The translations under genes were made by a program, and so were the position numbers. A DNA stretch of 64,000 bases from CAWEWH01 sp963812775 (GTDB taxonomy: Bacteria; Pseudomonadota; Alphaproteobacteria; Rhizobiales; Beijerinckiaceae), in the NCBI GenBank assembly GCA_963812775.1, contig CAWEWH010000007.1, forward strand, positions 1,240,001 through 1,304,000, given 5' to 3'. Positions 28,297 through 37,009 of this stretch are shown here, one piece after another. A model generated the notes under the pieces. It did not search any database and had not been told where the DNA came from. It worked only from the letters and a program-made list of their open reading frames with translations. Position 1 is the first letter of the stretch. Each line of letters starts with the position of its first letter.

Positions 28297-30166
28297 CTAG
28301 CGCCCGACCGCGTAGCCCTGCATGCCGCGTGGATTGGCGGCGGCCCGGCGGCGCTTGCCGTCGCGCGAGGCGGCGGTGAGGCGCCCCTCCGACCAGTCGC
28401 CACCAACCTCGACGACATGGCCGCGCCGCTTCAACTCTTCCGTGGTGGCCTTGGGGACGCGCCCCTCCAGGACCAGCACGCCGGGGCGCGCCGTGCGCGG
28501 CCAGAACGACGACAGGAAGTGCTCGCTGTGCCATGCGGGGGCGTCGATGGCCTCCTGCAGGTTCATGCCGGCATGCACGTGGCGCAGGAAGAACTGGGTG
28601 ATCCACTGGTCCTGCTGGTCGCCGCCGGGCGAGCCCCAGGCGAGATATGGCTCCCCGTCACGCAGCGCCATGGTCGGGGTCAGCGTGGAGCGCGGCCGTT
28701 TTCCCGGCATCAGCGCCGAGGGATGCTTCTCGTCGAGCCAGAACATCTGCGCCCGCGAGCCGAGGCAGAAGCCGAGTTCCGGGAATCACTGGCGAGGATT
28801 GCAGCCAGCCGCCGGATGGCGTCGACGACACCATGTTGCCGGCCTGGTCGATGATGTCGAAATGCACCGTGTCGCCGCGCGACACGCCGAGGCGGCCGAC
28901 CGTCGGCTCCCCGACGCCCGCCCGCGCGAGCGCCGGCTCGTCCTCGTCGTCATGGGTCCAGACCGGCTTGCCGACCGTGGGCTCCCCTGCCCCCGCCGCC
29001 CGGCCGCGCACGGAGCTCGACAGACGGATTTCGACCCGCCCTCCGAAGCCGTCGATGGTCCCTGGCCGCAATTCGAGCGAGGCGCGCTCGCCGACGAGCT
29101 TGCGGCGCGCGTCGTTGTAGTCCTTCGACAGCAGGGTCGCGATCGGCACGTCGACAAAGACCGGGTCGCCATAGAACGTGTCGCGATCCGCGAAGGCAAG
29201 CTTGGCGCATTCGACTTGCAGATGGATGAAGTCGGGCCCTTGCGGGTCGAGGCGATCGAGGTCGAAGCCCTTGAGCAGCGCGAGCGTCTGCAGGGCGGCG
29301 AGCCCCTGTGTCCAGGGGCCGGCCTTGAGCACCCGGAAGCGGCCATAGTCATAGGAGATCGGCGCCTCGACGCTCGCCTGCCAGGCCGCCATGTCGGCAC
29401 CCGTCAGGACCCCGCGGTGGCGACGCCCGGAGGAGTCCATCACCTCCTGCGTACGGCAGAAGCGGTCGATGGCCTCGGCCACGAAGCCCTGCGACCAGGC
29501 CTTGCGCGCCCGTTCGATTTCCGCCTCGCGGCTGCCGCCGCCGCTCTCGGCCTCGCGCAGGATGCGCGCATAGGTGTCGGCGAGGACGGGATTGGACAGC
29601 ATGCTGCCCGGCTTTGGCGGGCGGCCTCCCGGAAGATAGACGGCGGCCGAGGTCGGCCAATGCGCCTTGAACAGGTCCTCGACCATCTCGATGGTCTTGG
29701 TGATGCGCTCGACGACCGGATAGCCGTGGCGGGCGTAGGAGATGGCTGGTCCCAGCACGTCGGCCAGGCGCACCGTGCCGTAGTCACGCAACAGCGTCAT
29801 CCAGGTGTCGAACGTGCCGGGGATGCAGGCCGCCAGCAGTCCGGTGCCGGGCACCAGATCGAGGCCAAGCCCGCGATAATGGGCGATGGTGGCGCCGGCC
29901 GGCGCCGGCCCCTGCCCGCAGATCACCTCGGTTCTGCCGCGCCTGACATCGTGCACGATAACGGGCACATCGCCGCCAGGGCCGTTGAGATGCGGCTCCA
30001 CCACCTGCAAGGTGAAGGCGGTCGCCACCGCCGCGTCGAAGGCGTTGCCGCCCTTTTCCAGCATCCCCATGCCGACCGCGCTGGCGATCCAATGGGTCGA
30101 GGCCACCACCCCGAACGTGCCGTCGATCTCGGGGCGCGTGGTGAAATCGCCAAGCTTGAATGACAT
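28297..30166 (-). CDS. Gamma-glutamyltransferase family protein (one frameshift)
   Basis: About 622 residues after allowing one extra C near 28780. GGT precursors cleave themselves at a Thr to form an Ntn hydrolase that transfers or hydrolyses gamma-glutamyl groups. The N-terminal half shows GVVASTHWIASAVGMGMLEKGGNAFDAAVA and HLNGPGGDVPV. The processing Thr is Thr433 in RGDTVHFD. The C-terminal part (ALMPGKRPRSTLTPTMAL, LAWGSPGGDQQDQWITQFF) is out of frame with the first. Just before Thr433 the motif GEPTVG occurs twice (394-399 and 419-424), 25 residues apart, a small tandem-like insertion. No signal peptide is visible, so it may act in the cytoplasm on imported compounds. It is the first gene of the operon. 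Confidence 0.88.
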
Positions 30167-30183
30167 GTGAAATGCTCCGGAAC

Positions 30184-30199
30184 GTGCTCACTTGAGCAC
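30184..30199. promoter_or_regulatory. Perfect palindrome upstream of the GGT operon (putative operator)
   Basis: GTGCTCA-CT-TGAGCAC is a perfect 7-bp inverted repeat with a 2-base centre, 18 bases upstream of the GGT start and in the 200-base divergent region shared with tctB. Size and position suit a dimeric repressor or activator. No regulator gene is adjacent, so the protein is unknown. Confidence 0.45.
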
Positions 30200-30366
30200 A
30201 CTTGCGGTGCGGTACCAACAGGGGTGGGACTCTCCAGCCCTCAGAGAGGAACCCTCTTCGCTCAGGCTGCGGGCGGGTTGAGGGCCTCATTGCTGCGCTG
30301 TGCTCGTTTTGCGCTTGCTGTTCCGCTCGTCCCGTCGAACAATCCAAGACGCCAGGGGGGATATCT

Positions 30367-30825
30367 ATGGGACTGAGGGTCAAAAGCTCGCAGGATTTCT
30401 GGACGGGCCTGGGGTTCGTCGTCTTCGGTACGGCAACCGCCATCCTGTCCACCAAGTACCCGTTGGGTACAACCTCGCGCATGGGTCCCGGCTACTTTCC
30501 GCTGCTGCTCGGCGCCTTGCTGACGGGGCTTGGTGTCATCATCGTCGCGCGCTCGCTGGCAAGCGAGGCTGGCGGGAATGTCGGCCGCATCCATCTCTGG
30601 CTTGCGTTGCGATTGCTCCTGTCGATTGCCGCCTTCGCGGTCCTCCTCAATCCTTTCGGATTGTTCGTTGCGTCGTTCGTCGCCGTTCTCGTCGCAGCCT
30701 GGGCAGGCCCGGAGTTTCGTCTCCTCGAGGGCATCGTCATCGCCGCGGGGCTGTCGTTGGCTTCGTGGCTGATATTCGTGCTGGGGTTGAAGCAGCCAAT
30801 CCCCGTTTGGCCGTGGTTCCTATAG
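30367..30825 (+). CDS. tctB: Tripartite tricarboxylate transporter small membrane subunit (TctB family)
   Basis: A 152-residue protein with four predicted helices: DFWTGLGFVVFGTATAILST, GPGYFPLLLGALLTGLGVIIVA (the GPGYFP motif is the TctB hallmark), LLLSIAAFAVLLNPFG and a final LASWLIFVLGLKQPIPVWPW. The ATG at 30367 lies just after a GGGGG-rich stretch. It precedes tctA by 12 bases. With TctA and a periplasmic TctC it imports carboxylates such as citrate or aromatic acids. Confidence 0.92.
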   Translation: MGLRVKSSQDFWTGLGFVVFGTATAILSTKYPLGTTSRMGPGYFPLLLGALLTGLGVIIVARSLASEAGGNVGRIHLWLALRLLLSIAAFAVLLNPFGLFVASFVAVLVAAWAGPEFRLLEGIVIAAGLSLASWLIFVLGLKQPIPVWPWFL

Positions 30826-30837
30826 CGCGAGCTGGTC

Positions 30838-32355
30838 ATGGATCTGTTCTCCAACCTCGCGCTGGGACTGGCGACCGCCGTGTCCCTGCAAAACCTTGTC
30901 TATTGCTTCGCCGGCGTACTCCTCGGCACATTGATCGGCGTGCTGCCCGGCATCGGACCTGTCGCCACGATCTCTCTGCTGCTGCCGGTGACCTATGGCA
31001 TCGAGCCCACCGGTGCGCTCATCATGCTGGCCGGAATCTATTACGGCGCGCAATATGGCGGCTCGACTACCTCGATCCTCATCAATCTGCCCGGCGAAAT
31101 CTCCTCGGTGGTCACATGTATCGACGGCCACCAAATGGCCCGTCGGGGGCGTGCCGGCACGGCGCTCGCCACCGCCGCGATCGCATCATTCGTCGCGGGC
31201 ACGTTCGCGACCGTGCTCTGTGCCATCATGGCGGGACCCCTCGCCAAGGTGGCGAGCCAGTTCGGCCCGGCAGAATACTTCTCGCTCATGGTGCTCGGCT
31301 TGATCGGCGCAGTGGTGCTGGCCAACGTGTCAATCGTCCGCGCCATCGGCATGGTCATCGTCGGCCTGATTCTGGGACTGGTCGGCAGCGACGTGAACAG
31401 CGGCACGCTGCGTTTCACCTTCGGCATCTACGAATTGTTCGACGGTATCGGCATTGTGGCGATTGCCATCGGCGTGTTCGCGGTCTCCGAAATCGTCAGC
31501 AACCTTGAGTCCAAGGAGAAGCGCGAAGTCTTCACCAAGAAAATCGAAAATTTGTTTCCGACGCGCGCCGATCTCAGGGCATCAGCAATGCCTATCGTGC
31601 GCGGCACCGCCATCGGCTCAGCGCTCGGCATCCTGCCGGCCGGTGGTGCCGTAATCTCCTCGTTCGCGTCCTACGCGGTCGAGAAGCGCGTCGCCCGCGA
31701 CCCCTCACGCTTCGGCAAGGGGGCGATCGAAGGCGTGGCGGGGCCCGAGGCGGCGAACAACGCGGGCGCGCAGACCTCGTTCATTCCGATGCTGACCCTC
31801 GGCATCCCGTCCAACGTGGTGATGGCGCTGATGATCGGCGCCATGCTGCTGCACAACATCCAGCCCGGCCCCCAGGTCATGGTGAAGCAGCCGGCGCTGT
31901 TCTGGGGCCTCATCGCCAGCATGTGGATCGGCAATCTGATGCTGGTGGTGCTCAATCTGCCGCTGGTCGGCCTCTGGGTGAAGCTGCTGTCGATCCCCTA
32001 CCGCATCCTCTACCCCGCCATCGTCCTGTTCTGCTGTATCGGCGTCTACACTGTCGCTAGCAGCACTTTCGACGTGTTGATGGCGGTGGGTTTCGGACTT
32101 TTTGGCTACCTTCTGGTCAAGGTGGGCTGTGAGCCGGCACCCATGTTGCTCGGCTTCGTGCTCGGCCCGATGATGGAGGAATATTTCCGCCGCGCGCTTC
32201 AGATTGAGCGCGGGAACTTTATGGTCTTTCTGGAGCGACCCATCAGTGCCGTGTTGCTTGTCCTCGCCGCCGCCATGTTGGCGTCGCTGGCACTCCCGGC
32301 CCTCAACCGAGCTCGCGTGAAGGCGGTCAGCGAAGGGGAAAAACCTGGCGCATAA
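30838..32355 (+). CDS. tctA: Tripartite tricarboxylate transporter large permease (TctA family)
   Basis: A 505-residue polytopic permease with about twelve helices. Family motifs are GTLIGVLPGIGPVATISLLLP, YYGAQYGGSTTSILINLPGE and the second-half repeat GILPAGGAVISSFASYAVEKR with GPEAANNAGAQTSFIPMLTLGIP. It follows tctB by 12 bases and ends 127 bases before the convergent gene for the binding protein. This is the ion-coupled transport channel of the system. Confidence 0.96.
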   Translation: MDLFSNLALGLATAVSLQNLVYCFAGVLLGTLIGVLPGIGPVATISLLLPVTYGIEPTGALIMLAGIYYGAQYGGSTTSILINLPGEISSVVTCIDGHQMARRGRAGTALATAAIASFVAGTFATVLCAIMAGPLAKVASQFGPAEYFSLMVLGLIGAVVLANVSIVRAIGMVIVGLILGLVGSDVNSGTLRFTFGIYELFDGIGIVAIAIGVFAVSEIVSNLESKEKREVFTKKIENLFPTRADLRASAMPIVRGTAIGSALGILPAGGAVISSFASYAVEKRVARDPSRFGKGAIEGVAGPEAANNAGAQTSFIPMLTLGIPSNVVMALMIGAMLLHNIQPGPQVMVKQPALFWGLIASMWIGNLMLVVLNLPLVGLWVKLLSIPYRILYPAIVLFCCIGVYTVASSTFDVLMAVGFGLFGYLLVKVGCEPAPMLLGFVLGPMMEEYFRRALQIERGNFMVFLERPISAVLLVLAAAMLASLALPALNRARVKAVSEGEKPGA

Positions 32356-32482
32356 TCTCGAAAATGTTGAGCGATCTTGGACGTGGTTGTGCACAACAAG
32401 CGACAACAGCGCACCCGTCCCGCTCAACACGGTTGGATCGCGCTCAGCCGAGAGACCGCACCGGAGTTGCGGGGAGAATGCC
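32356..32482. other. Convergent gap with a small palindrome
   Basis: The 127 bases between tctA and the convergent binding-protein gene contain the perfect palindrome GTTGTGCACAAC (32386-32397) and a longer 8-bp stem (GTTGAGCG / CGCTCAAC) separated by about 50 bases. They could help end transcription from both sides. No T tract is present. Confidence 0.35.
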
Positions 32483-33469
32483 CTATTGGGGGGTCAAGCC
32501 GAGGCTGGTGACCAGCTCGATCCAGATCGGCTTCTCCTGTTCGTATCTCTTCTGGAATTCGACGTGCCCTATGGCAGCCTCGTCCACCCCGAAGGACTCG
32601 AGCAGCTTCTGAATGCGCTCGGTCTTGCCCGCCTCCACCATCAGGTCGGACAGTCTCTCGACAATGTCCTTCGGCATTCCGGCTGGACCGACGAGACAGA
32701 CAAAGCCACTCACGTCGGCGAGCTTAGTCTTTACCCCGAGGTCTGAGATCGATTTCACATTGGGCAGCTTCTTGCTGGTGCCCGGCCAGGTCGCGACGGC
32801 GAGGCCGGTGCCGGAATCGAGAATGGCGTTTGCAGCCTGATAGCTGCCGAGCGCCGACTGAATGACCCCTGCATTGAAGTCCTGCCACATGGGCGTTTCG
32901 CCCCTGTAGTGGACGATTTCGACGGTCAGTCCGTAAATTCGATTGAACTCTGCCATGATGATGTGGGCGGCCGAACCCGCCGCATAGGTGCCGTGGCTCG
33001 CCTTGTTGGCCTTGGCCCAGGCAACGTATTCATCAAGCGTCTTCACTCCCGTCGACTTGTGCACGACGAACGGCAGGGCACCCGCCGACATGTGCGAGAT
33101 GAGCACAAAGTCCTTGTCGGCGTCGTATGGCAGCGACTTGTAGAGGACCCGGTTCATGATCATCGTCGTGGAGATCGTGAACATCAGGGTGTAGCCGTCG
33201 GCAGGCGCCGCCTTGACGGCCTGCGCGCCAATGCTGCCGCTCGCGCCGGCCTTGTTTTCAACGAGCACCGGCTGGCCGACCTTTTGCGAGATGTACTCGC
33301 CATAGGCGCGGGCGAAGAGATCCGTAGAGCCCCCCGGCGGGTAGCCGACGATGATCTTAATGGGCTTCGTGGGCCAAGCCTGGGCATGGGCACTGCCGAC
33401 GAAGGGCGCGGCAACAGCCGAGGCAACGCCGCCCACGACAACTTGACGGCGAGTGTAGCGATACGACAT
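32483..33469 (-). CDS. Bug/TctC family tripartite tricarboxylate transporter substrate-binding protein
   Basis: A 328-residue extracytoplasmic binding protein with a twin-arginine-like signal (YTRRQVVVGGVASAVAAPFVGSAHA) and Bug family motifs: WPTKPIKIIVGYPPGGSTDLFAR, VENKAGASGSIGAQAVKAAPADGYT and a final GVDEAAIGHVEF. The start at 33469 is chosen because GGAGG sits about eight bases before it; an upstream ATG at 33484 would include that site in the coding sequence. It is convergent with tctA, so the receptor for the Tct transporter is expressed from its own promoter, in the gap shared with pqqA. The ligand is unknown. Confidence 0.93.
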   Translation of the reverse strand: MSYRYTRRQVVVGGVASAVAAPFVGSAHAQAWPTKPIKIIVGYPPGGSTDLFARAYGEYISQKVGQPVLVENKAGASGSIGAQAVKAAPADGYTLMFTISTTMIMNRVLYKSLPYDADKDFVLISHMSAGALPFVVHKSTGVKTLDEYVAWAKANKASHGTYAAGSAAHIIMAEFNRIYGLTVEIVHYRGETPMWQDFNAGVIQSALGSYQAANAILDSGTGLAVATWPGTSKKLPNVKSISDLGVKTKLADVSGFVCLVGPAGMPKDIVERLSDLMVEAGKTERIQKLLESFGVDEAAIGHVEFQKRYEQEKPIWIELVTSLGLTPQ

Positions 33470-33737
33470 GGACAAATCCTCCACGCCCTGACGGCCGGGT
33501 TAAACCGTTTCTGGGGGCTCTTGCTGATGCTATGCGCAGACCGAAGGGCCCTCAAGGCCAAGAGCGTCCATGAGACGCCTGGGCGCTCGCGAAATGGTGA
33601 TCTCTACAGGCAAACGATGCGAGAACGGGCGCGATTTTGCCTTGCGGTCGGCGATTCCAGAGACCATTATGGCGTCGTAGGCTGCGTCGGCGGCCACTTG
33701 GTTCTCGGCCATCAAGACCCCTTCAGGAGGAAGCGAA
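33470..33737. promoter_or_regulatory. Divergent region between the Bug-type receptor and pqqA
   Basis: These 268 bases must hold promoters for the receptor gene (leftward) and the pqq operon (rightward). AGGAGG at 33725-33730 is a strong ribosome site for pqqA. A 60-codon minus-strand frame (33530-33712) runs through it but has no recognisable family. No clear regulator site was identified. Confidence 0.4.
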
Positions 33738-33830
33738 ATGACTTGGGAAACACCAATCGTCGAAGAAATCTGCGTCGGCATGGAAGTGACGAGCTACGAG
33801 TTGGCCGACCTTCCCCCGCCCGAGTTCTGA
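33738..33830 (+). CDS. pqqA: PQQ precursor peptide PqqA
   Basis: A 30-residue peptide with the diagnostic core EEICVGMEVTSYE. Glu16 and Tyr20, the two residues cross-linked and excised to make pyrroloquinoline quinone, are at the canonical positions with the EVTSY spacing intact. AGGAGG lies eight bases before the ATG. Too short for most gene finders, it is unbroken and begins the pqqABCDE run. The peptide is bound by PqqD, cross-linked by the radical SAM enzyme PqqE, then processed to PQQ. Confidence 0.97.
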   Translation: MTWETPIVEEICVGMEVTSYELADLPPPEF

Positions 33831-33871
33831 TAGCGGAGCCCTTTCGGGCTCCCCTTCCACCGCCTTAGCCC

Positions 33872-34779
33872 GTGCGGGCCATAGTTCTGGGTTCGGCGGC
33901 GGGCGGTGGCGTTCCACAATGGAATTGCCATTGCGCTGTGTGCCGGCTCGCCTGGGCCGGCGATTCGCGCGTAAAGGCTCGCACGCAGTCGAGCTTGGCG
34001 GTCTCGGCGGATGACCGGCATTGGTTGATCGTTAACGCCTCGCCCGACATTCGCCAGCAGATTGCCGCCACACCGCCGCTGCAGCCTGACCCCCAAGGCG
34101 CCTCCCGACACTCCCCCATCGCCGCGGTGCTGCTCACCAACGGCGACATCGACCATGTCGGAGGCCTCTTGAGTCTCAGGGAGGGCCAGGCCTTCGCGCT
34201 TTTCGCATCGCGAACGACGCATGCCGCGCTCGGCGGCAATCCGGTCTTCGGCGTGCTGGACCAGGCTTTTGTGAGACGCGAAATCGTCGCCCTCGAGCAG
34301 CCTTTCGAGCCGCTTCCCGGCCTGCGCGTCGAGCTCTTTGCCGTGCCCGGCAAGGCGCCGCTATGGCTCGAGGACGAGCAGCCGCGGATCGGCGACGCGA
34401 CCGAGAGCACCGTCGGTGTCCTGCTCACGGCGGGCGGTCGCCGCATCGCCTACGTACCGGGCTGCGCCGCCATGAGCGATGCGGTGATGAGCCGGCTCGC
34501 CGGCGCCGACGTGCTCCTCTTCGACGGCACCCTGTGGAGCGACGACGAGATGATCGCGCCGGCGTCGGCGAGAAAGACCGGCCGGCGCATGGGCCACATG
34601 CCGATCTCGGGCGACCGACGGCTCGCTCGAGGCATTGGCATCGCTCACCGCGCGTCGCCGCGTCTTCATTCACATCAACAACACCAACCCGGTCCTTATC
34701 GAGGGCTCGCCGCAGCGGCAGGCGGCCGAGCGCGCAGGTTGGGAAATCGGCCACGACGGAATGGAGTTCGCATCTGTGA
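33872..34779 (+). CDS. pqqB: PqqB, PQQ biosynthesis protein (frameshifted)
   Basis: About 301 residues once two extra bases (near 34613 and 34773) are discounted. PqqB has a metallo-beta-lactamase fold and hydroxylates the tyrosine of the cross-linked precursor. The GTG start gives MRAIVLGSAAGGGVPQWNC, a family signature; ASPDIRQQI, TNGDIDHVGGLLSL and LLFDGTLWSDDEM follow in the first frame, then INNTNPVLI and GWEIGHDGMEF in the next. The end is placed at the TGA at 34777-34779, which overlaps the GTG proposed for pqqC. The first 740 bases are clean; the damage begins abruptly near 34610. Confidence 0.85.
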
Positions 34780-35529
34780 AGATTGCGCCGACGCCGGACG
34801 GAGCTGGAGGCGGACGCTGCGTGGCATCGGCGCGCGACGCTACCACAACCTGCATCCGTTCCATCGCCTCCTGCACGGCGGCAAGCTGACCCGCGACCAG
34901 GTGCGCGCCTGGGCGCTCAACCGCTACTACTACCAGGCGATGATCCCGATCAAGGACGCCGCGGTCCTGGCGCGGATGACCGATCCGGCGCTGCGCCGCG
35001 ATGTGGCGCCAGCGCATCATCGACCACGACGGCGACCGACGAAGGCGACGGCGGCATCGAGCGCTGGCTCAAGCTCACCGACGGCCTCGACTTCCCGCGC
35101 CCCTATGTCACCTCGACGCGCGGCATCCTGCCGGCGACGCGCTTCGCGGTGGAGGCCTATGTGCATTTCGTGCCGCGACAAGTCGCTGCTGGAGGCCGAT
35201 CGCCTCCTCGCTGACCGAGATGTTCTCGCCCAACATCATCTCCGAGCGCGTCGCCGGCATGCTGGCGGGCTACGACTTCATCTCGCGCGAGACGCTGGCC
35301 TATTTCGACAAGCGCCTGATCGCAGGCGCCGCGCGACTGCCGACTTCGCCCTCGACTACGTCAAGCAGCATGCCACGACGCCGGAGGCGCAGCACGCCGT
35401 CGTTGCGATGCGCTCAACTTCAAGTGCGACGTGCTGTGGTCGCAGCTCGATGCCCTGCACCACGCCTATGTCGAGCCGGGCCACTGCCGCCCGGCGCCTG
35501 GGCTGCCCGGCGCGGAGCGCGCGACATGA
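34776..35529 (+). CDS. pqqC: PqqC, pyrroloquinoline-quinone synthase (multiple frameshifts)
   Basis: PqqC performs the final eight-electron oxidation and ring closure using O2 without a cofactor. Reading across about nine indels restores the family text: KIAPTPDELEATLRGIGARRYHNLHPF, then WALNRYYYQAMIPIKDAAVLARM, WRQRIIDHDGD, GIERWLKLTDGLDFP, YVTSTRGILPATRFAVEAYVHFV, MFSPNIISERVAGMLAGYDFISRETLAYFDKRL, KCDVLWSQLDALHHAYVEPGH. Active-site regions are conserved despite the broken frame. The end is uncertain: PPGAWAARRGAR runs into the PqqD start, so the gene could overlap pqqD (ATGA at 35526-35529) or be fused to it as in the PqqCD of some methylotrophs. Confidence 0.75.
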
Positions 35530-35813
35530 GCGGCACGTGACCCGCGACGACGTGCCGCGCCTGCCGCGCGGCGTGCGGCTGCGTTTCGACGCGGTGCGCA
35601 AGCTCACGTGCTGCTCGCGCCCGAGCGCGCCTTCGAGCCTCGACGAGACGGCCGTCGCCGTGCTACAACTCGTCGATGGACAGCGCTAGCGTCGGCGACA
35701 TCGTCGACGACGCTCGGCCGGCGAGTTCGACGCGACCTGCGCGGCGACGTCGAGAGCGGACGTTATCGCCATGCTCGACGATCTCGTCGGCCAAGCGGGT
35801 GGTGGAGCGGTGA
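35526..35813 (+). CDS. pqqD: PqqD, PqqA-binding chaperone (multiple frameshifts)
   Basis: PqqD binds the PqqA peptide and presents it to PqqE. With several indels removed the sequence reads VTRDDVPRLPRGVRLRFDAVRK, then VLLAPERAFEP, DETAVAVLQLVDGQR, SVGDIVDD, and MLDDLV...KRVVER, the full length of about 95 residues usual for the family. The stop is the TGA at 35811-35813, overlapping the GTG of pqqE as GTGA. Indels are closest together here, with about one every 40 bases. The start may be the ATG at 35526, or the domain may be the C-terminal half of a PqqCD fusion. Confidence 0.72.
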
Positions 35814-36930
35814 ACGGCCGCCTGTCGAGCCCGCCCGCTGCCGATCGGCCTCCTGGCCGAGCTGACCCATCGCTGCCCGCTGCGCTGCCCCTATTGCTCC
35901 AACCCGCTCGAGCTCGACCGCCGCTCGGCGGAGCTCGATACCGCCGTCTGGACGCGCGTCTTCAGCGAGGCGGCAGCGCTCGGCGTCCTGCACGTCCACC
36001 TCTCCGGCGGCGAGCCGACGGCGCGCGCCGACATCGTCGAGCTGACAGCGCACTGCGCCGGGCTCGGCCTTTATACCAACCTCATCACCTCCGGGGTCGG
36101 CAGGCCGCGCGCGAGAAGCTCGAGGCTCTGCCGCGGCGGGCCTCGACCACGTCCAGCTTTCGGTGCAGGCAGCCGAGGCGGCCGGCGCAGATCGCATCGC
36201 CGGCCTCGACGGCGCCCACGCGGCCAAGCTCGCCTTCGCCACCGTGTCGTCGCAGCTCGGCCTGCCGCTCACCCTCAACGCCGTCATCCATCGCGGCAAT
36301 GTCGGCGAGGTCGCGCCAGCTCATCGCACTTGCCGTCGAGTTGGGCGCGCAGCCGCCTCGAGATCGCCCACACGCAGTATTACGGCTGGGGCCTGCGTCA
36401 ACCGCGCCGCCCTGATGCCGGCCCGCGCCGATGTCGAACGCTCGATTGCGGTGGTCGAGGAGGCACGCCGGCGCCTCGACGGCCGTCTCGTCATCGACTC
36501 GTGGTGCCGGACTACTACGCCCGCTACCCGAAGGCCTGCATGGGCGGCTGGGGGCGGCGCACCATGAACGTCACGCCCTCGGGCAAGGTGCTGCCGTGCC
36601 ATGCAGCCGAGACCATCCCCGGGCTTGACTTTCTGGTCGGTGCGCGAGCACTCCCTCGCCGACATCTGGTATCGCTCGCCGGCCTTCAACGCCTTCCGCG
36701 GCACGGACTGGATGCCGGAGCCTTGCCGCAGCTGCGAGCGCAAGGAGCGCGACTGGGGCGGCTGCCGCTGCCAGGCGATGGCGCTGCTCGGCGACGCGGC
36801 GTCGACCGATCCGGCCTGCGCCAAGTCGCCCTTCCACGCCCGCATCGAGGCCATGGCGCAAGCGGAATCCGCAGCGGAGCCCCCGACCTATCACTATCGC
36901 GCTATCGGCGCGGCGGTACCCGTAGGTTGA
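35810..36930 (+). CDS. pqqE: PqqE, radical SAM PqqA peptide cyclase (multiple frameshifts)
   Basis: PqqE forms the Glu-Tyr carbon-carbon bond in PqqA. Joining the frames restores about 370 residues: the radical SAM motif HRCPLRCPYCSNPLEL (CxxxCxxC), LSGGEPTARADIVEL, LDHVQLSVQAAEAAG, GLPLTLNAVIHRGNVGEV, IAHTQYYGWGL, and the SPASM region with CMGGWG, GKVLPCHAAE and CRSCERKERDWGGCRCQA, which supplies auxiliary cluster cysteines. Approximate indel sites are 35833, 36105-36150, 36313, 36354, 36402, 36502 and 36631; the last 300 bases are clean. The GTG start overlaps the pqqD stop. Every catalytic cysteine is retained, which argues against decay. Confidence 0.8.
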
Positions 36931-37009
36931 ACCAGTCGTCGCGCGGCTCGGCGAACCGACAACGAGGACCTCGCGCACGTCCTGGCGCAGTTCCGGCTCT
37001 GACGCTCCC

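Noticed and set aside
33530..33712. A 60-codon minus-strand frame between the Bug-type receptor and pqqA
   Set aside because: There is only a weak ribosome site and no recognised family, and it lies in a region that must hold two promoters.
33872..36930. Calling the pqqBCDE genes pseudogenes
   Set aside because: Catalytic residues and family motifs are all kept and pqqA is perfect, so sequence error is more likely than decay; they are annotated as CDSs with frameshifts.
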